Shown: positions 28,719 through 36,881 of the stretch, one piece after another | Position numbering within the stretch: the stretch's first letter is position 1 | Layout: each line of letters begins with the position of its first letter | Source of the DNA: a virus | Virus record (IMG/VR): IMGVR_UViG_3300005530_000016 | Span: 1-41,997 of that record | Length of the DNA stretch: 41,997 bases | Strand: one strand, 5' to 3' | Notes under the pieces: model-generated | Database searches by the model: none | The model's input: only the letters and a program-made list of their open reading frames with translations | What the model was told of the DNA's origin: nothing | Made by a program: the position numbers and the translations under genes

Positions 28719-31700
28719 ATGGCAATAAGTTTAGTCAATGGTGGGGCAATAGCTCGTAATGCGGGAAATGGTGGCGACGTGACCATAACTTTGCCAACTT
28801 TACAGCAAGGCGACGTTGTATATCTTTTTGGCGGTTCCACTGCAAATTCAGGATACACTCCAGGCGATTCATTAGGTGCTTACACTACCGTGGTTTCTCC
28901 CTTTACGTCTGGTGGCACAGGAACGGCTAACGGAATATTTGGTGTCTGGCGCAAGGTGATGGGCGCAACTCCAGATACTCAAGTTATCGGTTTAGGGACG
29001 GGTAATCTTGCTGATGTCGTTGTGTACGGCGTTTATTGTTTAAGAGGCGTTGATACAACTGTATTTGAAGATGCAACGCCGACAACCACAACGGGCACTG
29101 GCACCACTCCTAATTGTCCCTCCATAACTTTCTCAACTCCTCAAGCTTGGATGTTGGCAGTAGCTCTTAATCGCGTAAACGATGCCTCTATTACTGCTCC
29201 TACGGGATGGCTAAACTTGATTCAGGGGACGGGGAACGACACTCAAGATAGTTCTTTAGCTGGCGTGACTCTAGTAGGCAATCCTACCCTAGTAGACCCT
29301 CCCGCTTATGGAACATGGTCGGTCAGCAATTGGTGTGCTGCAACTTTAGCGATTCGTCCTGCTGACGTAAATCCTGGTTCGGGAGGCGAAGCGTTAGGGG
29401 GAACAGCAAATGTTACCTTTACACCTTTAATAGTCAGTTTCCCTTATACTGCTTCGGGAGGTTTGAGTTTAGGTAATAGTGCAACAGCAAAATCAAAGTT
29501 TATTGCTAAGGCGAGTGGTGGTTTATCTCTTGGTGGTACTGCTCCAGTTACATTCACTTCGAGTATTCCAACCTTTACTTACACGGCTTCTGGTGGTTTA
29601 AGTTTAGGTAATTCGTCGCCTGCTTCTCTGGTACTTGCTCCGTTTACGTACACGGCTTCTGGTGGTTTGGCAGTTGGTGGTTCCTCGCCATTAGGTAGCA
29701 ACGCAGTTATTATTGGCTCAGTCATCGCTGGTACAGTAATTTCCCCAACTGGAACAGGTACACAATCTCACTTAATTTGGGCAGTCAATGACGCTGCTTG
29801 GTGGTTATTCTATATCAGTTCTACTTCCAATACGACGGTCCTTACTTATCGTTCTCCTGATGGTGTAAATTGGACAGCGAAAACAGCAAGCGGAGCATTT
29901 GCAAATGCCGACGTTAGCCTTAACGCTGGAGAATCTTTAGGGGTTATCTACAAGAACATTTCTAGTAATGATGTCGTGCATTGTTCCATGTTGTGTCGTG
30001 GAACCGTAGACGAAAATCAACACGCCAGGGCGACAATTTCTGGCGGGTCAATCACCTGGGGGTCTTGGGCTGTTGTTGGTACTTCCCCCTCCCGCTCAAT
30101 ATCATCTTTCCCTGGAGGTTGTAATTCTGTTATAGACTCCAATAATACAATTGTTGACCTTGGAAATATGCAAGGTGCCACAGTTGGTAAAGGTTACGCT
30201 TCCAGGTCAACAAATACTGACAGTGGCACAAGCTGGACGGCAGGATTTAATGCAGCAACGCAAATATTTTCCGTCACTAATTTTATTAATGCCTTTGCTG
30301 CATTCGACACGGGTGGCGGTAACGTTCTTGCTTTGGGTGAGAATGCCAGCACAACCGAAGCGAACTCGATGACCAATGTGTTGTGGAGTCAATGGACTGG
30401 AGCATCCTGGTCAGCTTCGGCGAATGTTTTTACGAGTAATCTTTCTTCTGGCGTTGACCCTAATAACTTTGGTGCAGTAGCAAGAACGACGAGTGATGTC
30501 CATTGTGTAATTTTTGATGGCACTTCCACTTTCACTCATCGTAGATTTAATGGTACGAGTTGGAGTGCTGGTGATAGTATTCAGAGCGAATCTGCCAAGC
30601 CAGCTGCTGGTTTATTTATGGCAACGGACGGCTCTAATGTTTGGTTGTTCGTAATTGATAATGCATCTGGGAATGTAGTCAGGTATAACAAATGGACGAG
30701 TGGTTCGGGTTGGAGTGGTTGGCAAGGTTTAGAGCTTTCTTCCGCAACACGAAATAACATTGATGGCTACAATCAGGTAGTTAATAATCAGATTGGTATT
30801 GTTTGGACGCAGACGAATGGCAGTGATTTTGACGTAGCATTTGAGACATTATCAATAGGACAACAACAAAGTTCTTTCACATATACGGCAAGTGGTAATT
30901 TAAGTTTAGGTAATAGTGCATCGGTAACATTCACTCCCAACGGTACAACATTTACTTACGCAGCTTCAGGTGGATTAAGTTTAGGTAACTCTTCGCCTGC
31001 ATCTCAATCACCGTTTGCTTATACTGCTAGTGGTAGTTTGAGTTTAGGCAATAGTTCTACTGTTGTTCCAAAATATATTTACAATGCTTCAGGAAGTTTA
31101 ACTCTCAGTGGTAATGCGTCAGTTATTGCTCCTTCTGCATTCCTTTACACTGCTTCGGGAGGGTTGGCTTTAGGCAATACTTCTCCTGTTGTTCCAAAAT
31201 ATGTTTATAATGCTTCTGGTGGATTATCTTTAAGTAATAGTTCTTCTGCTTCCTTGACGGTAACTTACAATGCTTCGGGAACATTAAGTTTAGGTAATAG
31301 TTCACCCGTTACACCAAGATATCTTTATAATGCTTCAGGCGGATTAAGTTTAGGTTCTAGTGCTTCGGTTCAAGGTCCATCATCTTTTACTTATAATGCA
31401 ACTGGTGGATTAAGTTTAGGTAATAGTGCATCAGTTACACAATCATCGTTTACTTACTCGGCTTCAGGTGCCTTATCATTAGGCAGTAGTTCGCCCAATG
31501 TTCTTGCACCCTTTGTTTACAATTCTAGTGGCGGGGTATCTCTTGGTAATAGTTCTTCTGCTGTACCACATTATTTGTATGTTGCTTCTGGCGGATTATC
31601 GTTAACTGGTGTTGCTGGAGTTAGTACCACCATCCCTATTCATGTGGTGGCTTCTGGAGGGTTATCTTTAGGTAATACTTCTCCTGTAATAGCGAAGTAC

Positions 31701-32366
31701 CTTTATGCAGCTTCTGGTGGATTATCTTTAAGTAACTCTTCACCTAATTCGATTACTGCTTTTACTTACAATGCTTCGGGTGGTTTAACTTTAAGTGGTT
31801 CTGCTAATGTTACACCACGTTATCTTTATAATGCCTCTGGCGGATTATCTTTAAGTAATAGTTCGATAGTCAAGGATAGGTTCACTTATACTGCTTCGGG
31901 CGGTTTAAGTCTGAATAATTCTGCTCCAGTGCAAGCGTTTTATACTTACACTGCCAGCGGCGGACTATTTATAAAAAATGCTGCATTAAAACAGATTACT
32001 TTCAGTTATAATTCCGCTGGTGGATTATCTTTAGGTAATAGTGTTAATTTCAGTACGAATTACAATTACACATCTTTTGGAGGATTGGGCTTAAGTGGTA
32101 CGGTTAATCTCAGTACGAATTATAGTGTTGTAGCTTCTGGAGGATTATCTTTAGGTGGTATTGTTACAGCCACTTTATCTCAGGTTCATCCTACGGGTGT
32201 CACGGTGATTATTGTGCCATCCAGAATTAGAGATATTGTGGTTGTTCCTCGTAGGCGTGAATTTGTTGTTCCGGCACGTCAAACTCACTTTGTTGTGCCA
32301 ATTCGTAAAAAGTATATTAATGTGCCATCAAGAATTCGTAATATTACGGTAGTGCCTCGTAAATAA
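28719..32366 (+). CDS. Giant repeat adhesin / tail fibre
   Basis: 1215 residues. 1-220: a beta-sandwich-like N-domain (AISLVNGGAIARNAG ... VWRKVMG ... LAIRPADV) of the kind found in tail-fibre and lectin-like proteins. From about 240 come four copies of a ~20-residue unit, F-x-Y-T-A-S-G-G-L-S-L-G-N-S. At about 330-715 is a propeller-like domain (HLIWAVNDAAWWLFYIS, TYRSPDGVNWTAK, repeated W-T/S-A-x motifs) similar to sialidase-type folds. Then about 21 more repeat units, then a basic tail of VP(S/A)R-type repeats (about 1160-1215). ACTAAATA lies 7 bases before the ATG. It probably forms a long receptor-binding fibre. Confidence 0.75.
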   Translation: MAISLVNGGAIARNAGNGGDVTITLPTLQQGDVVYLFGGSTANSGYTPGDSLGAYTTVVSPFTSGGTGTANGIFGVWRKVMGATPDTQVIGLGTGNLADVVVYGVYCLRGVDTTVFEDATPTTTTGTGTTPNCPSITFSTPQAWMLAVALNRVNDASITAPTGWLNLIQGTGNDTQDSSLAGVTLVGNPTLVDPPAYGTWSVSNWCAATLAIRPADVNPGSGGEALGGTANVTFTPLIVSFPYTASGGLSLGNSATAKSKFIAKASGGLSLGGTAPVTFTSSIPTFTYTASGGLSLGNSSPASLVLAPFTYTASGGLAVGGSSPLGSNAVIIGSVIAGTVISPTGTGTQSHLIWAVNDAAWWLFYISSTSNTTVLTYRSPDGVNWTAKTASGAFANADVSLNAGESLGVIYKNISSNDVVHCSMLCRGTVDENQHARATISGGSITWGSWAVVGTSPSRSISSFPGGCNSVIDSNNTIVDLGNMQGATVGKGYASRSTNTDSGTSWTAGFNAATQIFSVTNFINAFAAFDTGGGNVLALGENASTTEANSMTNVLWSQWTGASWSASANVFTSNLSSGVDPNNFGAVARTTSDVHCVIFDGTSTFTHRRFNGTSWSAGDSIQSESAKPAAGLFMATDGSNVWLFVIDNASGNVVRYNKWTSGSGWSGWQGLELSSATRNNIDGYNQVVNNQIGIVWTQTNGSDFDVAFETLSIGQQQSSFTYTASGNLSLGNSASVTFTPNGTTFTYAASGGLSLGNSSPASQSPFAYTASGSLSLGNSSTVVPKYIYNASGSLTLSGNASVIAPSAFLYTASGGLALGNTSPVVPKYVYNASGGLSLSNSSSASLTVTYNASGTLSLGNSSPVTPRYLYNASGGLSLGSSASVQGPSSFTYNATGGLSLGNSASVTQSSFTYSASGALSLGSSSPNVLAPFVYNSSGGVSLGNSSSAVPHYLYVASGGLSLTGVAGVSTTIPIHVVASGGLSLGNTSPVIAKYLYAASGGLSLSNSSPNSITAFTYNASGGLTLSGSANVTPRYLYNASGGLSLSNSSIVKDRFTYTASGGLSLNNSAPVQAFYTYTASGGLFIKNAALKQITFSYNSAGGLSLGNSVNFSTNYNYTSFGGLGLSGTVNLSTNYSVVASGGLSLGGIVTATLSQVHPTGVTVIIVPSRIRDIVVVPRRREFVVPARQTHFVVPIRKKYINVPSRIRNITVVPRK
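29438..32178 (+). repeat. About 25 coding repeats of ~60 bases
   Basis: Two blocks, about 29438-29700 (4 units) and about 30875-32178 (about 21 units), split by the propeller-like domain. Protein consensus about YTASGGLSLGNSSPV. Units differ at many synonymous positions, so the array looks old rather than freshly expanded. Confidence 0.85.
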
Positions 32367-32369
32367 TAC

Positions 32370-32666
32370 ATGAGCTTACCAGTATTACCCATTCCAAATG
32401 TACCGAAATTTGCTGCCGACCTAAGAAACTATCAGTGGGATTGGAGCAATTGGGATGAAATAAAAGCAGGTGATACGATTACAGCCATTACAAGTATTAC
32501 CTCAACTCCTCCTGGTTTGTCTTTTGGCACACAAACTATTCTTACACCTTTGGTGGAAACTGTAATCTCTTCGGGCACGTCAGGCGTATCATATGTAGTT
32601 TCGCTTATAATTCAAACGTCATCTGGAGCTTCTCTTGAGGGTCAGATTAATATGCCAGTTTATTGA
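32370..32666 (+). CDS. Probable fibre/tail adaptor protein
   Basis: 98 residues. NYQWDWSNWDEIKAGDTITA ... PPGLSFG ... VISSGTSGVSYVVSLIIQTSSGASLEGQINMPVY matches small Ig-like phage proteins with the pattern Y-x-W-D-W-S-x-W ... G-D-T-I ... P-G-L ... S-G-G-T-x-G-x-Y ... T-S-x-G, often annotated as fibre-tail adaptors. It begins 4 bases after the giant adhesin and presumably links or chaperones it. Confidence 0.65.
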   Translation: MSLPVLPIPNVPKFAADLRNYQWDWSNWDEIKAGDTITAITSITSTPPGLSFGTQTILTPLVETVISSGTSGVSYVVSLIIQTSSGASLEGQINMPVY

Positions 32667-32693
32667 TAATTTTAGTAGTCTTTAATTTTTCTC

Positions 32694-32720
32694 TTGACAT
32701 TACAAAAAAAATGTTACAAT
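32694..32720 (+). promoter_or_regulatory. Strong sigma-70 promoter with extended -10
   Basis: TTGACA (32694-32699), 15-base spacer, TGTTACAAT (extended -10; TACAAT at 32715-32720). The spacing is shorter than optimal, but the TGn element compensates. It drives the gene at 32758. Unlike the virion genes, this looks like a host-polymerase (early or lysogenic) promoter. Confidence 0.75.
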
Positions 32721-32757
32721 TATTACAGGTAACTTTTTTCTTTTAAAGGAGAGAGTC

Positions 32758-33249
32758 ATGGGACGTAAAAAGGCGCAAACCAGTGAGCAGACAGCGGTTG
32801 AGGACGGGACTGTAACGGAGCAAGTGCCACAGGAAGAGGTTGTCACGGAGACAGCAGCTGCGAGCGTTAACAAGAGCCAGGCTATCAAGGAATTGTTGAC
32901 TGAATGGCACACGGCAGGAAAATCCATCAAGAGTAACCAGGAAATACTTGCGGAACTTGCCCTGCGCTATCCTGGTGTGGAGTTTAGCCAGGGGGATGTG
33001 GGCAACTCTAAAACGGCGTTCAAGAAGTCCCTGGGCATCACCAGCACGCCACGGTCTATTACACCCGTCGCATCCTCATCGCCCACTTTGGATGATTTGA
33101 TGAAGGTCAAGGAGATGGCTGAGGAGGACTCCTTGGGCGTTGAGGGTGTGATTGCTAGGATGAATGAACTAAAGGTGTTTGCGCGCGAGGTTGGTTCCTG
33201 GGAAAAGCTTGGTGCAATTTTGGAGGCACTGGAAAAATTGGGTTTGTAA
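32758..33249 (+). CDS. Regulatory-type protein with KSQAI-like helical domain
   Basis: 163 residues, AAAGGAGAGAG before the ATG. A low-complexity acidic N-terminus (1-40) is followed by NKSQAIKELLTEWHTAGKSI ... EFSQGDVGNSKTAFKKSLGI, a helical domain resembling DNA-binding-like domains I associate with planctomycete proteins. The C-terminal part is helical, with LDDLMKVKEMAEEDSLGVEG and a closing LGAILEALEKLGL. Base composition looks more GC-rich than its neighbours. With its own promoter and terminator it is a single-gene unit, plausibly expressed in the lysogen or early. Confidence 0.55.
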   Translation: MGRKKAQTSEQTAVEDGTVTEQVPQEEVVTETAAASVNKSQAIKELLTEWHTAGKSIKSNQEILAELALRYPGVEFSQGDVGNSKTAFKKSLGITSTPRSITPVASSSPTLDDLMKVKEMAEEDSLGVEGVIARMNELKVFAREVGSWEKLGAILEALEKLGL

Positions 33250-33281
33250 TCTAAATAGGATGTAAAATCATAAACGCGGAA

Positions 33282-33316
33282 AGGACCAGCTAAATCGTTT
33301 TTGGCTGGTCTTTTCA
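33282..33316. terminator. Terminator between convergent genes
   Basis: GACCAGC (33284-33290), 13-base loop, GCTGGTC (33304-33310) then TTTT. It ends the 32758 gene; xis ends at 33314 on the other strand. Confidence 0.8.
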
Positions 33317-33544
33317 TTTTAAATACCTTTTTTTTGGTAGCGTTATTACAGGCAATTTTCTTTTTATAATTAATGGTTCCTTGACAACCTTGCTATTTTT
33401 TAAAATAAATGCTTCCACAGCTTCAGGTGTAATTCTCTTCAACCTACCTATTTCTATACTGGCAATTTGTTCACTATCAATGAGTTTATAGACGAGGGAG
33501 AGGGAACAGTTGAGTCGCACGGCTACTTGTTTTACTGTCAACAT
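33314..33544 (-). CDS. xis: Excisionase-like HTH protein
   Basis: 76 residues: MLTVKQVAVRLNCSLSLVYK, then IGRLKRITPEAVEAF, a MerR/HTH_17 helix-turn-helix as in phage excisionases, with a basic C-terminal tail (LPVITLPKKRYLK). It lies near the integrase on the same strand. An excisionase or directionality role is inferred; it could instead be a small regulator. A CCCCC/GGGGG inverted repeat (33551-33567) just before its start may be an operator. Confidence 0.65.
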   Translation of the reverse strand: MLTVKQVAVRLNCSLSLVYKLIDSEQIASIEIGRLKRITPEAVEAFILKNSKVVKEPLIIKRKLPVITLPKKRYLK

Positions 33545-33550
33545 GTTTTA

Positions 33551-33567
33551 ACCCCCATTTTAGGGGG
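33551..33567. promoter_or_regulatory. Palindrome upstream of the excisionase-like gene
   Basis: ACCCCC, loop ATTTTA, then GGGGGT, 7 bases before the start at 33544. It could be an operator or a weak hairpin limiting readthrough. Confidence 0.4.
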
Positions 33568-33652
33568 TGTACACTGAGGTAAGGCACAAAAAGGCATCTT
33601 GGGTCGGTTTTAGGTGCTGCGCTCGTACAGAGGGGCTTCTGTGCAATTTAAA

Positions 33653-34315
33653 TTATGGTATATTAACTTTCTGTCCAGCTTTACGGTTAGCATCTTTCTT
33701 AATAGGTTCGGTAAGCATCCTTTCGACACTCCATTTTAAATCGCGCCGCGCTCTAAGCACTTGGTAGGATAATCCAACTATATCGCCCCATTGTCGTAAA
33801 GTTAATCTCCTGCCTTGATGCTCATAAAAATTATTTCTTCTTTTATTATTACCTTGTTCGATTGGTGTTGCCCAACGACAATTTTCGAGGCAATAATTGC
33901 CATCCGTATCAATTCTGTCAATAGAATGGCTTTTACTTGGTCGTTCTCCCATATCCGCTAAGAAGTTTTCAAAAGAATGTAGCCATCGGTCACAAACTGT
34001 AATGCCTCTTCCACCATAATTGGGATAACCTTTACTTTTTGAATAATAACATCTTTCTTTCATTGCCTTCCAGATTCTATATTCTCCAGCTTTGTCTTGT
34101 CCTCTTCCATGTTTAAACATTCGCTTTGAAGTTGTTTCTCTGCTCAAACATCCACAACTTTTTGAACGTCCACCTTTTACGTTGTGTGCATCAAATTCTC
34201 TGATGGTTCCACAATCGCATTGCATTTCCCAACAATGACGCCAATGATTCTTTGTTTTTTTATGCCAGCCTAAATCTCTTAAGAAGGTTAATCTGTGATA
34301 TTTTATTATCTCCAT
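33653..34315 (-). CDS. HNH endonuclease with zinc ribbon
   Basis: 220 residues. N-terminal zinc ribbon (WEMQCDCGTIREFDAHNVKG ... SCGCLSRE; C-x-C ... C-G-C). Central HNH-like nuclease: YRIWKAMKERCYYSKSKGYP, NYGGRGITVCDRWLHSFENF, HSIDRIDTDGNYCLENCRWA. The C-terminal part (HQGRRLTLRQWGDIVGLSYQ) is a helix-turn-helix-like DNA-binding domain. This is the common phage homing-endonuclease type. It sits between xis and int. CTATAATTATGTA precedes the ATG with no Shine-Dalgarno sequence. Confidence 0.8.
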   Translation of the reverse strand: MEIIKYHRLTFLRDLGWHKKTKNHWRHCWEMQCDCGTIREFDAHNVKGGRSKSCGCLSRETTSKRMFKHGRGQDKAGEYRIWKAMKERCYYSKSKGYPNYGGRGITVCDRWLHSFENFLADMGERPSKSHSIDRIDTDGNYCLENCRWATPIEQGNNKRRNNFYEHQGRRLTLRQWGDIVGLSYQVLRARRDLKWSVERMLTEPIKKDANRKAGQKVNIP

Positions 34316-34351
34316 TACATAATTATAGCGTGCTTTAACTGAATGGCAATA

Positions 34352-35392
34352 TCACTTTCTGTTAATAACCTTGTTTAGTTCTTCGGCTATGTCCTTGATG
34401 TTGTTAGTTAAATGACTGTAATGGTGGAACAACATCCTTGTGTTAGCGTGCCCAAGTATTACAGCCACTTTCGCTGGTGAGACATTTTCTTGTAATAAGT
34501 GAGTTGCTAGGCTATGGCGTAGGGCATATACCGTCAATTTTTCAGATAATCCAGCTTTTCGTCGTAAATTACGAAATCGCTCACAAATACCGCAACTATC
34601 GTAAGCGTTGCCGTGAATTGTTCTAAAAAGTGGTCCCTCTGGAAATTTAGCCATTAACGGCTTTAAAATTTCAATGGCCACTGATGTTAATGGGATGAGC
34701 AGTGGCTTTTTGGTGGTTTGCATGGTTTTGTGTTTGTCCAAGCGAATGCAATTATTATTTAAATTAACTGTAGCAGCTGTAATGTACTCAATGTTACCCT
34801 CTCTGGTCCCTGTTTGCCTCATAAACGCCAGAACGTCCTTAAAGGGGCTTCTAGCTAAATTATAAATAATCTGGTACTCTTCTTCAGTGATTAGACACTC
34901 TGCGCCTCTGGAAGTTGTTAGGGGGCGTTTCATGCGTCTTAAAGGGTTGCTCTCGATTAGCCGGTTGTGTGGTTCAGCTGCCCAATTTAAAGCAGCAATT
35001 AATCGTCCAATGTTCGTTGATTTTGTGTTGTGGTTCCATTCGGGTCGATTTATCCAGTCGTCCACCATTTGTGCCGTTAGATTTCGTACTGAAACGTCAC
35101 CCAATTTATTTTTAAAATCCTGAAAGAGGGTAACGCATTGCTTAAAGGAGCGTTTTTTTGTGCTGTCCATGTAGGCGAGGTATTTTTCGAGGATGACCCA
35201 GACGGGATTGGCGCTCATTTTGGCTTCAGCGTCAGCAATCTTCAAACGGCGAACCCATTCTTCCCGTACTTCCTCGGAAGTGCAGGGTTCTCGAAGAATC
35301 TTGACCTTTTGTCCACGGATGGTAGCGTACCACCATTGGTCCTGGGTGCGTAGCCAAGGGAAACCGTACCTCTGGCGCTTGTTCGTGTTCAT
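34352..35392 (-). CDS. int: Tyrosine recombinase (integrase)
   Basis: 346 residues. N-terminal arm-binding segment (WWYATIRGQKVKILREPCTS), core-binding SAM-like domain (about 62-150), and a catalytic domain with R197 (TGTREGN), a Lys near 222-229, ALRHSLATHLL with R292, GH at 314-315 and the nucleophile Y325 (HHYSHL). The first His of the usual H-x-L-R-H box is Tyr (YALRH), seen in some relatives. It integrates the phage at attP, probably in the repeat-rich non-coding DNA at 35393-35650. It is the strongest evidence for a temperate life cycle. Confidence 0.9.
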   Translation of the reverse strand: MNTNKRQRYGFPWLRTQDQWWYATIRGQKVKILREPCTSEEVREEWVRRLKIADAEAKMSANPVWVILEKYLAYMDSTKKRSFKQCVTLFQDFKNKLGDVSVRNLTAQMVDDWINRPEWNHNTKSTNIGRLIAALNWAAEPHNRLIESNPLRRMKRPLTTSRGAECLITEEEYQIIYNLARSPFKDVLAFMRQTGTREGNIEYITAATVNLNNNCIRLDKHKTMQTTKKPLLIPLTSVAIEILKPLMAKFPEGPLFRTIHGNAYDSCGICERFRNLRRKAGLSEKLTVYALRHSLATHLLQENVSPAKVAVILGHANTRMLFHHYSHLTNNIKDIAEELNKVINRK

Positions 35393-35650
35393 GGCGTTCT
35401 CTGGTTCATCAGTGCATTATCAGAGCATCAAGATTACACAAGTAATTGTAACAGTTGGAGTTACAAAAACAAGCCTAAATCTAGGTCAGACTGCACCACA
35501 AATTACAAAAAACCGTAAATCCTTTTGTTACAAATAGTTGCGAATTATTATACAAATGCGTAATTCCTCTAATTCTGTCAATTTCAGGGCGTTTGGTGCA
35601 TAGTCAGTGCATAATCAGTGCATGATTTTTCGCTCTTTTTCGTGGAGGTA
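35393..35650. other. Non-coding region beside int: candidate attP / operator region
   Basis: No gene. It contains four GTGCAT boxes (35412, about 35597, 35608 and 35618, the last two in 10-bp phase) and a cluster of TTACA boxes (about 35436, 35462, 35502 and 35529), some followed by AAA. The first GTGCAT box lies beside the int start and the others just before the 35654 gene. Repeated short sites of two kinds flanking a core are what integrase/Xis arm sites or operators look like. No core sequence can be identified without the bacterial attachment site. Confidence 0.5.
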
Positions 35651-35653
35651 AAC

Positions 35654-35857
35654 ATGCGAGCAGAACTTCGTAAGGCCGTCAGAGATATGGCTGTTAAGTT
35701 AGGTAAAGTGGATAGGATGCGTAAAACAGGTTGTTCAGAGGAGGAAGCTGAGCGTTGGGCTGTATTACATCGGGGAGATTACATGGAGAGGGCTTTTATG
35801 GCGTTAGCGTTGTTACTAGGCAAGGAAGAGGGGGAGATGGGCGATTCTCCCCCTTGA
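35654..35857 (+). CDS. 67-residue helical protein
   Basis: MRAELRKAVRDMAVKLGKVD ... ERAFMALALLLGKEEGEMGDSPP; GGAGG lies 5 bases before the ATG. Basic N-terminus, helical, acidic end. Divergent from int and just downstream of three GTGCAT boxes, so it may be a lysogeny-control gene, but no DNA-binding motif is evident. Convergent with the sigma-like gene. Confidence 0.55.
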   Translation: MRAELRKAVRDMAVKLGKVDRMRKTGCSEEEAERWAVLHRGDYMERAFMALALLLGKEEGEMGDSPP

Positions 35858-35861
35858 GTGT

Positions 35862-36353
35862 TTACCAGCGCTCTCTGAGGCGTTTCTTGATAGCCATTAC
35901 GGTGCTTGGGGAAATCCCAAGTTGACGGGCGATGTCTTTTTGGGACACACCGTCAAGAATCAGGTCGATTACGTTCCGTTCTAGTTCGTCATGAGTCAGA
36001 GAAATTAGCTTGGCTACCATCTCCCTGAGCATGGCGACCTTATCGGGAAGAGGTTGACGGTCCCTAACCTCCTTCATGCCTGCACCTTGCCAGCAATGCT
36101 CCATTGCGTCTTGTTGGGTACTGTGAGGATAAAGGCGGGGTAAATCACGGCCAGCCCTAATGGCGATTACAGCGGCTCTGGGGATGTTTGTCGCTTTGCC
36201 GCACTTGTACAGGTGCCAGGAGTACACTAACGCCAGGGCTTGCCGTTCCTCATCGAGAGGAAATACCTTTTGAAAGTAACGGCACAGAGAAGGATACAGG
36301 TCGTCAAAACTTCCCATCTCAGACTCCTTGTGGGCGAAAGTTAATTGGTACAT
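35862..36353 (-). CDS. Sigma-region-4-like HTH regulator
   Basis: 163 residues. The C-terminus (ELERNVIDLILDGVSQKDIARQLGISPSTVMAIKKRLRERW) is a sigma-70 region 4 / LuxR-like helix-turn-helix. The N-terminal ~115 residues (LYPSLCRYFQKVFPLDEERQ ... IRAGRDLPRLYP) resemble regulators common in planctomycete genomes. There is no region 2, so it is more likely a DNA-binding regulator than a full sigma factor. Given its location it is a candidate for lysogeny or early-gene control. Confidence 0.65.
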   Translation of the reverse strand: MYQLTFAHKESEMGSFDDLYPSLCRYFQKVFPLDEERQALALVYSWHLYKCGKATNIPRAAVIAIRAGRDLPRLYPHSTQQDAMEHCWQGAGMKEVRDRQPLPDKVAMLREMVAKLISLTHDELERNVIDLILDGVSQKDIARQLGISPSTVMAIKKRLRERW

Positions 36354-36538
36354 TTAAATTATAAATGCGTTAATTTAAAAAGCAATGCTTTTTGTAATTT
36401 AATGGAAAAATAATTGAGAAATTAATTGCTCAAAATGTTCTTAAAAGTGGGAAGTAAAATAGCGTGCCAAAAGTTATTAAAATTACTCTCTGCGAGTTTC
36501 CTACACTAATAAGTAATACAAGGGAGAGAGGAAAAGAA
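36354..36538. other. Short AT-rich non-coding gap with repeat
   Basis: No gene is seen. It contains one copy (36491-36530) of an imperfect ~40-bp repeat whose other copy lies inside the adjacent coding region (36841-36881). Very AT-rich; a replication origin with binding sites is one possibility. Confidence 0.4.
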
Positions 36539-36881
36539 TTAGCTAAAAAATGAAAGACAAAAAGCTGATAGCATGTATCTCTTGCTCTTATAGCCCTTGG
36601 AATAACCCGTTCTTTGCTCTTTGTCCCATATTATTAAATTGCCTAACCTTTTCTTATAATTATTAACTTGCTTCATGTCATGATAACCCAAGAATTCACA
36701 AAACGTCTCTTGAGAGATATTGCTTGGACCATTCTTTAAAAACTTAATAACTTCAATAGCAAAATTAACGAATGATTTTGGTTTACGTCCCCCTCTTTCT
36801 TTTAATTCTTTTAATAGTGTCTCAGGTATTCTCTCCGGTTGCGAATCTCCTACACTAATATAAGTAATACAAGGAGAGAGG
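36491..36881. repeat. Imperfect ~40-bp direct repeat, one copy intragenic
   Basis: CTACACTAAT, AAGTAATACAAG and GAGAGAG are shared in the same order at 36491-36530 and 36841-36881 (the second has two extra bases). One copy is downstream of the 36539 stop; the other encodes part of the C-terminal region of the same protein. Confidence 0.75.

Noticed and set aside
28719-32666. Diversity-generating retroelement target
   Set aside because: The adhesin is repeat-rich, but no reverse transcriptase gene or template repeat is present in the window.
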